Positions 56,948-64,000 of a stretch of 64,000 bases of DNA are shown here, in pieces; position 1 is the first letter of the stretch, and each line of letters starts with the position of its first letter. The DNA is taken from NCBI GenBank assembly GCA_965228615.1, contig CBDDHT010000004.1:3472001-3536000 (forward strand). The letters run 5' to 3'. Source of the stretch: CBDDHT01 sp965228615. Its GTDB lineage: Bacteria > Pseudomonadota > Alphaproteobacteria > Rhizobiales > Methyloligellaceae. Both the position numbers and the translations under genes were made by a program. A model generated the notes under the pieces. The model was given only the letters and a program-made list of their open reading frames with translations, was not told the origin of the DNA and did not search any database.

Positions 56948-58450
56948 TCAGGTGCCGCCGAAGACCCAAGCGCCAAGCATGAGACCAAGCGCGGTGACCA
57001 CGAGCACACCGGCGACGTCGAGTAGTGCGCCAGCGCGAACCATCTGAGCGATGGTCACGGCGCCGCTTCCAAAAATGATGGCATTCGGGGGTGTTGCCAC
57101 CGGCAGCATGAATCCGACTGTCGCAGCCAGTGCGATGGGAAGTGTCAGAAGAACGGGATCTTCGCCGAGCCCGACCGCCGTCGCGCCGGCTATGGGCAGG
57201 AAGATTGCCGCCATCGCGGTATTGCTCGCCAGTTCGCCGAGAAGGACGACAAGGGCCGCCACGGTCACAATGAGTGCGACGCGGGGGAGTATTTCAAGAA
57301 GGTTCAATGAGCTGCCGATCCATGCGGCAAGGCCGGACGACCCGATGGATTCGGCCAATGCGAGGCCGCCACCGAAAAGGATCAGAACGTCCCAGCGGAT
57401 CTTTCTGGCCTCCTCCCAGGACAGCAGGAACATGCCATCCTTGGCTTGGACGGGGATCACGAAAAGCAGAAAGGCGGCCGTCATGGCAATTCCGGCGTCG
57501 CTCAACGCGAGGCCGGGCACAATCTGCTGCAGGAAAGGTCGCGATATCCATGCCGCGGCGGTCAGGGTGAGGAGCAGGGCGATCAGGCTCTCGGCGCGCG
57601 TCATCGGGCCAAGACGCTTCATGTCCTCTGCCAGACCTGCGTGTTTCGTATCGATCTCCGGTAGGGAGAAGCGGAACGTCAGACGCGTGAGAACCAGCCA
57701 GGCCAGCGGCAATAGGATCACGACGGCGGGAACGCCGATCAGCATCCAATCGCTGAACCCTATCGTGATGCCGTGCGCCTCGCTCATATACCCGGCAAAC
57801 AGGGCATTGGGCGGCGTGCCGATCAACGTGCCCATGCCGCCGATCGTCGCCGCATAACCGACCCCGAGCATGAGTGCAGTCGCGAAGGCGGAGACGTCGG
57901 ATGCCTTCTCATTGCCGAACGATTTTTGAATGCCCGCAATAACGGACCGTCCGATCGGCAACATCATCATTGCGGTCGCGGTATTGCTGACCCACATGCT
58001 GAGAAAAGCCGTCGTTGCCATGATGCTGGCAATCATGCGGGAAGGCCGTGCGCCTCCGACGCGGAGCACATGGAGTGCAATCCGTCTGTCGAGTTTCCAG
58101 AACTGCATGCTCCGGGCCAGAAGAAATCCGCCGAGAAACAAGAAGATCAAGGGGTGAGCATAGGATTGCGCGGTTGTTTCCAGATCCACAACGCCAAGAG
58201 GTGGAAGAAGAACGAGCGGAAGAAGAGCGGTGGCGGCAAGAGGAAGTGCCTCTGTCATCCACCAGATAGCCATGACAACACCGATAGCGGCCACCGACCA
58301 TCCCGTTGAGGAGAGACCGCCCGGAGGCGGAAACAAAAGCATTGCTACGGCAATGGTGGGGCCGGTGATGAGGCCTACGCGTCGATGCAAGGGGTAATTG
58401 CCTGACCGTGCATCTGTCGGAGCCTTCGTCATCGAGGATGTCCTTAACAA
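56948..58450 (-). CDS. DASS-family (SLC13) sodium-coupled anion symporter
   Basis: Both SNT substrate motifs are present: FLSMWVSNTATAMMMLPIG and LLGELASNTAMAAIFLPIAG. About twelve helices are seen, with WWMTEALPLAATALLPLVLLP near the N-terminus, a family hallmark. Members carry dicarboxylates, sulfate or sulfonates with sodium. A sodium-driven carrier fits a block with an N-ATPase that may move sodium. It lies 28 bases downstream of the dehydrogenase gene. Confidence 0.9.
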   Translation of the reverse strand: MLRTSSMTKAPTDARSGNYPLHRRVGLITGPTIAVAMLLFPPPGGLSSTGWSVAAIGVVMAIWWMTEALPLAATALLPLVLLPPLGVVDLETTAQSYAHPLIFLFLGGFLLARSMQFWKLDRRIALHVLRVGGARPSRMIASIMATTAFLSMWVSNTATAMMMLPIGRSVIAGIQKSFGNEKASDVSAFATALMLGVGYAATIGGMGTLIGTPPNALFAGYMSEAHGITIGFSDWMLIGVPAVVILLPLAWLVLTRLTFRFSLPEIDTKHAGLAEDMKRLGPMTRAESLIALLLTLTAAAWISRPFLQQIVPGLALSDAGIAMTAAFLLFVIPVQAKDGMFLLSWEEARKIRWDVLILFGGGLALAESIGSSGLAAWIGSSLNLLEILPRVALIVTVAALVVLLGELASNTAMAAIFLPIAGATAVGLGEDPVLLTLPIALAATVGFMLPVATPPNAIIFGSGAVTIAQMVRAGALLDVAGVLVVTALGLMLGAWVFGGT

Positions 58451-58478
58451 GCGGCGGAACGAGGGACCGTATCGTCAA

Positions 58479-59720
58479 CTAGAAAGAAATCATCCAAATC
58501 GCGTCCTTCAAACGCTGCGTGGCGATCTCATATGCGGCTTGGCGATAAGTGCAGTTTTTGCCGGTCGAAACGGCAAATATTCGGTCGCATGTTCCCTCCA
58601 GTCTATTGACCAGACTCTGGTCGATGCGCTCGGCCTCCCATGGCATTTGCTGAAGGTTTTGCACCCACTCGAAGTAACTGACGATGACGCCGCCGGCATT
58701 TGCAATGACATCCGGCAGGACTATGACTCCGTTGTCGTTGAGAACCCGATCGCCATCGAACGATGTTGGAGCGTTGGCACCTTCCACGACAACGCGGGCC
58801 TTCACTTTCTGAGCTGTTTTCTGGTCCAGTACACCACCGAGGGCTGCAAGAATGAGATAGTCGCATTCCAGCTCCAATATGTCCGCACCATCGATCGTCT
58901 CTGCATCCTTGAAGCCGACGACTGTGTCGGCCTCTAGGTCGTGCGCAATCAATGCATCGATATCCAACCCTTGCGGGTTCGTAACGCCCCCTCGACTGTC
59001 ACTGATAGCAATGATGTTGACACCCTCGTCGCGCAGGGCTTTGCCGGTATACTGGCCGACATTGCCAAAACCCTGAATAACGGCGGTCCTGCCATTCAAG
59101 TCCTCGGCACGGTGATGCGCGTGAGCACGCAAGACGATGCCGACACCGCGACCTGTGGCGCCTTCCCGTCCTTTGGCCCCGCCAATCAACGGCGGCTTGC
59201 CCGTGACCACGGCAGGCGTATAGCCATAGATGCGCGAATACTCATCGTGAATCCACGCCATGACTTGCGCGTTGGTGCCGACATCCGGCGCCGGAATATC
59301 ACTGCTTGGACCAAGGTTCTTATGAAATTTCTGGACGTAATAGCGAGTCAGGGCCTGCAGCTCTCTCAACGAAAGGTCTTTGGTGTAACAGTCGATCCCC
59401 CCCTTGGCGCCGCCGAGCGGCACTTCGACCAGCGCGCATTTGAGAGTCATCAAGCACGCAAGCCAACGCAACTCCTCGATGTTGACTGTTGGGTGATACC
59501 GGAGGCCGCCCTTATAGGGCCCAAGGGCATTGTCGTGCTGGACACGGTAACCGTGAAACGTTTCAATGCGGCCATTGTCTCGTCGCAACGGCAACTCGAC
59601 GCGGATTTCGCGGCTGGCGCCCGACAGCATCCTGAAAACCGTTTCATCGTAACCGAGCCGATCGCAGGCTTCCTTCAAGAAGCGAGCGTTGACTTCGGTT
59701 GGCTCTGAACCTGTCTTCAT
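58479..59720 (-). CDS. Glu/Leu/Phe/Val-type dehydrogenase, glutamate dehydrogenase-like
   Basis: The catalytic lysine region is VPLGGAKGGIDC with the upstream YKGGLRYHP. The Rossmann part has AVIQGFGNVGQYTGKAL, and the end has GVIVLPDVIANAGGVIVSYFEWVQNLQ. The length (413) is that of hexameric GDH. It interconverts glutamate and 2-oxoglutarate with ammonium. Beside the glycine decarboxylase genes it could take up released ammonium. Confidence 0.92.
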   Translation of the reverse strand: MKTGSEPTEVNARFLKEACDRLGYDETVFRMLSGASREIRVELPLRRDNGRIETFHGYRVQHDNALGPYKGGLRYHPTVNIEELRWLACLMTLKCALVEVPLGGAKGGIDCYTKDLSLRELQALTRYYVQKFHKNLGPSSDIPAPDVGTNAQVMAWIHDEYSRIYGYTPAVVTGKPPLIGGAKGREGATGRGVGIVLRAHAHHRAEDLNGRTAVIQGFGNVGQYTGKALRDEGVNIIAISDSRGGVTNPQGLDIDALIAHDLEADTVVGFKDAETIDGADILELECDYLILAALGGVLDQKTAQKVKARVVVEGANAPTSFDGDRVLNDNGVIVLPDVIANAGGVIVSYFEWVQNLQQMPWEAERIDQSLVNRLEGTCDRIFAVSTGKNCTYRQAAYEIATQRLKDAIWMISF

Positions 59721-59832
59721 GGAAGCATCCTTCAGTCGATAGATCGATGAGGGTGATTGTGTCCTGGGCGGCCACCTGTGGGATTGACTTGACGCAATCC
59801 GCGTATGCTTCGCCAGTATGGCGCGTTGACGC

Positions 59833-61281
59833 TCAGTCGTCGAATTCCGTCAGTTTCAATGCGCGTGCCGCCTTGACTTCGTCGACCCGTCGGACTGGCG
59901 TGGTATGCGGTGCGCCTTGCACCAGGGCCGGTGTCTCGCGGGCTTCATGCACAATCTGCAGCATGGCCTCGACAAAAGTGTCCAGCGTCTCCTTGCTTTC
60001 GCTCTCTGTCGGCTCGATCATCAAGGCTTCCCTCACTGTCAACGGGAAATAATTGGTCGGCGGATGGATGCCATAGTCGAGAAGCCGTTTGGCAATGTCG
60101 ATCGCGCGCACGGGGCTATTATCGATACGGCCCTCGCAAACGAATTCGTGCATGTTTGTCCGGTCGAACGGTACGTGGAAGATCTCGCGAAGCCGGGCCC
60201 TGAGATAGTTGGCGTTCAGTACCGCATGCATGGCGTTTGCTCTCAGGCCTGCCTCACCGTGAAGCCGGATGTATGCGTAGGCGCGAATGAGCATACCAAA
60301 ACTGCCGAAAAAGCTGCTCACGCGTCCGATGGATTTTTCGGGCTTTGCGAGGCCGTATGTCGGGGGCATGTCTGCTTCACCGTCGGGCTTCGCAATGACC
60401 AGCGGCCCGGGCAGGAAGGGCGCGAGTTGTGTCGATGCGGCCAGTGGTCCAGACCCCGGACCGCCGCCGCCGTGAGGCGTGGCGAAGGTCTTGTGCAGAT
60501 TATAGTGCATCAGGTCGATCCCAAGATCGCCAGGCCTGGCAATTCCGGTGAGAGCATTCATATTGGCGCCGTCGCCATAAACCAGGCCGCCGCATCCATG
60601 GACTAGGTCCACGATGTCCTCGAGCTGCTGCTCGTAGAGCCCCAGAGTATTCGGGTTGGTGATCATCAGGCAGGCCACGGATGTATCGCAGGCGGCTTCG
60701 AGTGCCGCGAGATCGATATTGCCCCGCTCGTCCGATGGGATTTCGACCGCCACCAAGCCCGCCATCGCGGTCGAAGCCGGATTCGTGCCATGAGCCGAGT
60801 CCGGGATCAGCACTGTTCGGCGATCAGGATCGCCTCGGTCATCAAAATAAGCTCGAACCATCAGAAGTGCAGTCAGCTCGCTATGGGCTCCGGCGGACGG
60901 CTGTAGAGAAACGGCGGCATAACCGCCGATTGCTGCCAGCCACGTCTGCAAGGCGTGAACGACGGCAAGACTGCCTTGTGCCGTTTCGGGCTGTTGAAGG
61001 GGGTGGCTCCACGCGAAGCCGTCGAGCCGCGCCATGTCTTCGTCGATTTTGGGATTGTATTTCATGGTGCAGGAGCCGAGCGGATAGAAGCCGCTTTCGA
61101 CACTGAAGTTTCGCTGCGAAAGGTGCAGATAGTGGCGCGCCACATCGAGCTCGGATAGCTCCGGTAGCCCATTGTCATCCCGCAATAATCCCTTCGGGAG
61201 ATCCATTTCGGGCACGTCGCAATCGGGAAGGGTCACGCCGGTCCGGCCCTTCTTGCTGATTTCATAGAGTGTTGCTTGCAT
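59833..61281 (-). CDS. gcvPB: glycine dehydrogenase (decarboxylating) subunit 2
   Basis: The PLP lysine lies in LMHYNLHKTFATPHGGGGPGSGP. PLGSCTMKYNPKIDEDMARL and GAHSELTALLMVRAYFDDRG are P-protein beta half motifs. ATG 61281 (MQATLYEISKKGRTG) sits six bases after the gcvPA stop; a GTG at 61302 overlapping gcvPA is the alternative. Together with subunit 1 it releases CO2 from glycine onto the H-protein lipoyl arm. Confidence 0.93.
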   Translation of the reverse strand: MQATLYEISKKGRTGVTLPDCDVPEMDLPKGLLRDDNGLPELSELDVARHYLHLSQRNFSVESGFYPLGSCTMKYNPKIDEDMARLDGFAWSHPLQQPETAQGSLAVVHALQTWLAAIGGYAAVSLQPSAGAHSELTALLMVRAYFDDRGDPDRRTVLIPDSAHGTNPASTAMAGLVAVEIPSDERGNIDLAALEAACDTSVACLMITNPNTLGLYEQQLEDIVDLVHGCGGLVYGDGANMNALTGIARPGDLGIDLMHYNLHKTFATPHGGGGPGSGPLAASTQLAPFLPGPLVIAKPDGEADMPPTYGLAKPEKSIGRVSSFFGSFGMLIRAYAYIRLHGEAGLRANAMHAVLNANYLRARLREIFHVPFDRTNMHEFVCEGRIDNSPVRAIDIAKRLLDYGIHPPTNYFPLTVREALMIEPTESESKETLDTFVEAMLQIVHEARETPALVQGAPHTTPVRRVDEVKAARALKLTEFDD

Positions 61282-61286
61282 GGCGA

Positions 61287-62654
61287 CTACGACCCGTGAC
61301 ACTCGTTAGTTGCATCTCGCAAGGCGGTAACCAATCGGTCAATCGATTCACGAGTGTTCACTTCCGTTACCGCGATGAGAAGACAGTTCTCAAAGTCCGG
61401 CCAATCTCGTCCAAGATCATAGCCGCCGATGATGCCATACCGATGCCATAGAGCCGCGTTCATCTCGGCCGCCGCCATCGGCAGCTCCACGACGAACTCC
61501 TTGAAGAACTGCTTGTCGGTTGCTTGAGGATTGATGGTTAGGCCGGCGATTTTGCCAATCTCGGCAGCGGCATAGTGGCTTTTCTGGTAACAGAGTTCAG
61601 CCACCTGGCGCAGGCCGCTCTTTCCCACCGCCGCGAGATACACGGCTGCCCCGAGAGCCCCGAGTGCCGCGTTCGTGCAAATATTACTGGTCGCCTTCGC
61701 GCGGCGGATGTGTTGTTCCCGAGTGGCGAGCGTGAGCGCATAGGCCCGCTCGCCGGCACTGTCGGTTGTCTCACCGACAAGGCGCCCGACGAGCCGGCGC
61801 ACATGAGCGCGGCGCGTTGCGAAGATGCCGACATGCGGACCGCCGAAGCTCGGTGGCAATCCAAGAGGTTGGCCGTCTGCTACCACCACGTCCGCCCCAA
61901 GCGCTCCCGGCGGATTGAAGAGCCCCAGCATAATCGGATCCGTTACCACAATGAGTAAGGCGCCGACCGCATGGACGGCGTCGGCAAGCCCATCGAGTGT
62001 CTCGATCTGTCCGAAAAAGTCTGGCGACTGTACAACAAAAGCCGCCATGTCTGTGTTGAGCAGAACCTGCAGGTCGCTGATGTCGTTCTTCATATCGTCG
62101 TCGCCGACGAGACGCGCATCGGTTCCTTTGAGATAGGTGCGCATGACGTCACGATATTGCGGGTGCACGCCCGGTGAGCAAAGGATCTTCGTGCGATGGC
62201 CGTCGGTCTGGTCTAATGCGAGCAGAACAGCCTCCGCCAGCGATGTGGCGCCGTCATAGTGACTTGCATTTGAGACATCCATGCCTGTCAGCTGACAGAT
62301 CATCGATTGATACTCGAACATGGCCTGCAACATGCCTTGGCTGGCTTCGGGCTGGTAGGGCGTATAGGAGGTGTAGAATTCGGCGCGTCGAAGCACATGG
62401 TCCACGATCGCCGGCACGAAGTGGTTGTAGACGCCCGCACCGAGAAAGCTGTCGTTATGAAGGCTGTCGGCGTTTCGTGCGCAAAGCGCCCGCATCTCGG
62501 TGCCGATCTCGAGCTCGGTACAGGGACGCGGCAGATCAAGAGCAGGAAACCGGGCCGCCTTGGGAATATCACTGAACAGGTCCTCGAGTTTCTCGACGCC
62601 GATGGCCTTGAGCATCGCGTCACGATCGTCATTGGTATGCGGCAGATAGTTCAT
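61287..62654 (-). CDS. gcvPA: glycine dehydrogenase (decarboxylating) subunit 1
   Basis: The alpha half of the split P-protein: NYLPHTNDDRDAMLKAIGVE, SFLGAGVYNHFVPAIVDHVL, FYTSYTPYQPEASQGMLQAMFEYQ, MDVSNASHYDGATSLAEA. The P-protein is split in many bacteria but a single chain in most alphaproteobacteria I know, so this operon may be imported. No gcvT or gcvH is in view; they may lie beyond the right edge or elsewhere. Confidence 0.94.
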   Translation of the reverse strand: MNYLPHTNDDRDAMLKAIGVEKLEDLFSDIPKAARFPALDLPRPCTELEIGTEMRALCARNADSLHNDSFLGAGVYNHFVPAIVDHVLRRAEFYTSYTPYQPEASQGMLQAMFEYQSMICQLTGMDVSNASHYDGATSLAEAVLLALDQTDGHRTKILCSPGVHPQYRDVMRTYLKGTDARLVGDDDMKNDISDLQVLLNTDMAAFVVQSPDFFGQIETLDGLADAVHAVGALLIVVTDPIMLGLFNPPGALGADVVVADGQPLGLPPSFGGPHVGIFATRRAHVRRLVGRLVGETTDSAGERAYALTLATREQHIRRAKATSNICTNAALGALGAAVYLAAVGKSGLRQVAELCYQKSHYAAAEIGKIAGLTINPQATDKQFFKEFVVELPMAAAEMNAALWHRYGIIGGYDLGRDWPDFENCLLIAVTEVNTRESIDRLVTALRDATNECHGS

Positions 62655-62678
62655 GGGCGATCCTTCTTCACTCCGGCA

Positions 62679-63881
62679 TCAAGCTTCGATCTTGACCATG
62701 CGCCGGCGGCGGTAGCCGATCACGACGGAAATGTAGCCGGCTCCGACAAGTTGCCGGTCGAGTGCTGCATCGCCCGTGTCCACATGCAGGACCGGTGTGC
62801 GCGCCAGCTTGGCCGGCGTTGCGGCAACAATGATGTTCTGTGTGTCTATTCGGCGAACAACATCCGGGCTGAGCTGAAGATTGCCGCGCCCCAGAATGAA
62901 ACCCTGTGCGCCGATGGGGCTCAAGACTAAAATGCAGTCGTCGTGCTGGTCGAGCAGCCCAAGGAGCCGCTGCTCGTCAAGATCCGCGGAGACGAGTTTT
63001 TGGTCGAAGACCGCATCGACACCGAGAAGCGTCTTGGTCGTGCCGAGTGTTTCGGCAACCGATTGGACCGTGCTTCCGGGACCTAGCAGGACCAGCGTGT
63101 CAGTGCGCTCAATAATCTCTTCATGGAGATAGTCGGCGATGTCCTGCTTCGTTTCGGCATCGCTGCTTGCAGCAATCAAGACTTTCGCGGCCTGGGTGTA
63201 GTTTGGTTCGTATGGCGTTGCTGCTTTGGTGTAGAGTCGCACCGCCCATCTGCCGCGCCGATATTCCTGCTCGTCGAGATCCAAGACGTCGACCGTCGCC
63301 CGCGTGAGTCCTCCCTTGAGAAACGCAAAGATGATTTCTGCGGTGCGTGCCGGACTTGTTCCGAAGACGCCCGAATACATCTTGACGCCTGCCGGGATTC
63401 CCAGGATCGGTGTCTGATCGGATGTGATGGAGCTGATATCGCGTGCGGTCCCATCGCCGCCGCAGAAAACGATGAGATCGACGCCACCTGCGATGAGTGC
63501 TTTCACCGCATGCTCTGTATCTGTGGCGGTCGGTTCCAATCCTGGATCGTGGACGATCTCGCGTGCCTGGAAGCCAGCTTGCGCAAGAGCATCCGCTCCC
63601 ATCTGGCCTGCACAGCTCAGCCAAAGAAACGGCGGCGGTTGTGTTTCCTTGGCCATCAATCCGGCAAGCGCGTTCAGGCACTCGAGCGCCCGCAGATTTG
63701 AAGTGGGACTCGCGCCACGGGATATGGCCTCTTCGACCACGCCATCCGTTCCCTTCAATCCCACGCGACCGCCCATTCCTGCGATCGGATTGATCAGGAA
63801 TCCCAAGCGGAGTTTGCTGGCTTCTGTTCTGTGCGATTGGGTTGTTTGTTGTACGTCGATCTCTCTGGTGTCGGTGTCCAT
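62679..63881 (-). CDS. ATP-NAD kinase-like protein (COG3199)
   Basis: The NAD kinase GGDGT motif is in DLIVFCGGDGTARDISS. The start has LGFLINPIAGMGGRVGLKGTDG, which is the COG3199 signature. The end has PAKLARTPVLHVDTGDAALDRQLVGAGYISVVIGYRRRRM. This group is usually near amino-acid or acetoin catabolic genes, and its true substrate is unsettled. It is upstream of gcvPA by 24 bases in the same operon. Confidence 0.88.
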   Translation of the reverse strand: MDTDTREIDVQQTTQSHRTEASKLRLGFLINPIAGMGGRVGLKGTDGVVEEAISRGASPTSNLRALECLNALAGLMAKETQPPPFLWLSCAGQMGADALAQAGFQAREIVHDPGLEPTATDTEHAVKALIAGGVDLIVFCGGDGTARDISSITSDQTPILGIPAGVKMYSGVFGTSPARTAEIIFAFLKGGLTRATVDVLDLDEQEYRRGRWAVRLYTKAATPYEPNYTQAAKVLIAASSDAETKQDIADYLHEEIIERTDTLVLLGPGSTVQSVAETLGTTKTLLGVDAVFDQKLVSADLDEQRLLGLLDQHDDCILVLSPIGAQGFILGRGNLQLSPDVVRRIDTQNIIVAATPAKLARTPVLHVDTGDAALDRQLVGAGYISVVIGYRRRRMVKIEA

Positions 63882-63887
63882 TCGCGT

Positions 63888-64000
63888 TCACAACTTCCCA
63901 ATGCGAACCTTGGACGTTTTCTTTTCGCCTGCGCGGTAGTAGGTCACGTCGACGAACGATCCGCGCTCACGTAGTCCGATCGAATTCCGCACGTCGCCAG
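63888..64000 (-). CDS. C-terminal end of a probable PDZ-domain (HtrA/DegP-like) protein, cut by window edge
   Basis: The last 36 residues are visible (GDVRNSIGLRERGSFVDVTY, then YRAGEKKTSKVRIGKL). The rise of D-x-R-N-x-x-G-L to a V-x-V-T-Y-Y-R-x-G-x-K-K strand pair is typical of the final PDZ domain in DegP/DegQ-type serine proteases. It ends six bases before the next gene, so it belongs to the same operon. Only the tail is seen; the protease part is assumed. Confidence 0.55.
   Translation of the reverse strand, partial: GDVRNSIGLRERGSFVDVTYYRAGEKKTSKVRIGKL

Overview
This window reads as alphaproteobacterial DNA. Supporting signs are a GAAC-N7-GAAC LexA-type box, a dispersed CCCCGGA/TCCGGGG palindrome, a DUF6455 protein, and relaxase and ParB types usual in alphaproteobacterial plasmids. 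No rRNA and no intact tRNA is present, so genus cannot be given. The window is a mosaic of four blocks.

Block A (1 to about 25,250) is the backbone of a transmissible element with a defence and toxin-antitoxin load. It holds a left-truncated Shedu nuclease, an XRE regulator, an AbiEi/AbiEii pair whose toxin carries extra WYL and zinc-ribbon-like segments, a class II Fic enzyme, a ParB-type protein, an ArdC-type antirestriction protein, and a TumE/TumA-like pair. It also has a coupling protein fused to a CbbX/SpoVK-type AAA+ ATPase, and two separate MobC-like/relaxase modules, each with its own candidate transfer-origin region. No VirB/Tra channel genes are visible. Several backbone genes share a leader layout in which an upstream arm can pair with the ribosome binding site.

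Block B (about 25,250 to 37,690) looks like an inserted catabolic segment bordered by an IS1182-type element on the left and a 5' transposase fragment on the right. It encodes an IclR regulator, a GMC flavoprotein dehydrogenase, a ThDP enzyme of the sulfoacetaldehyde acetyltransferase type, a Rieske oxygenase with its reductase, a DUF6455 protein and an MFS transporter. The GMC plus Xsc-like pair suggests breakdown of a C2 sulfonate such as isethionate. This is inference.

Block C (37,690 to 38,853) returns to element DNA. It has a small gene related to a fragment left of the IS, an HMCES/YedK-type protein behind a LexA-type box, three 10-bp tandem repeats, and the 3' part of a tRNA-Arg(CCG). 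The tRNA part lacks its 5' half, which marks a probable attachment boundary.

Block D (38,854 to 64,000) is a stress and energy cluster. It has a P-type cation ATPase, a cytochrome c, a complete N-ATPase operon (atpDCQRBEFAG), a site-2 protease with CBS domains, an HPF/cold-shock fusion, a stand-alone GroEL, two YeeE/YedE proteins, a DASS-family transporter, a glutamate-type dehydrogenase, split glycine decarboxylase subunits GcvPA/GcvPB, a COG3199 ATP-NAD kinase-like protein and the tail of a probable PDZ protein. FNR/FixK-like palindromes lie upstream of several of these units, so the cluster may be switched on at low oxygen.
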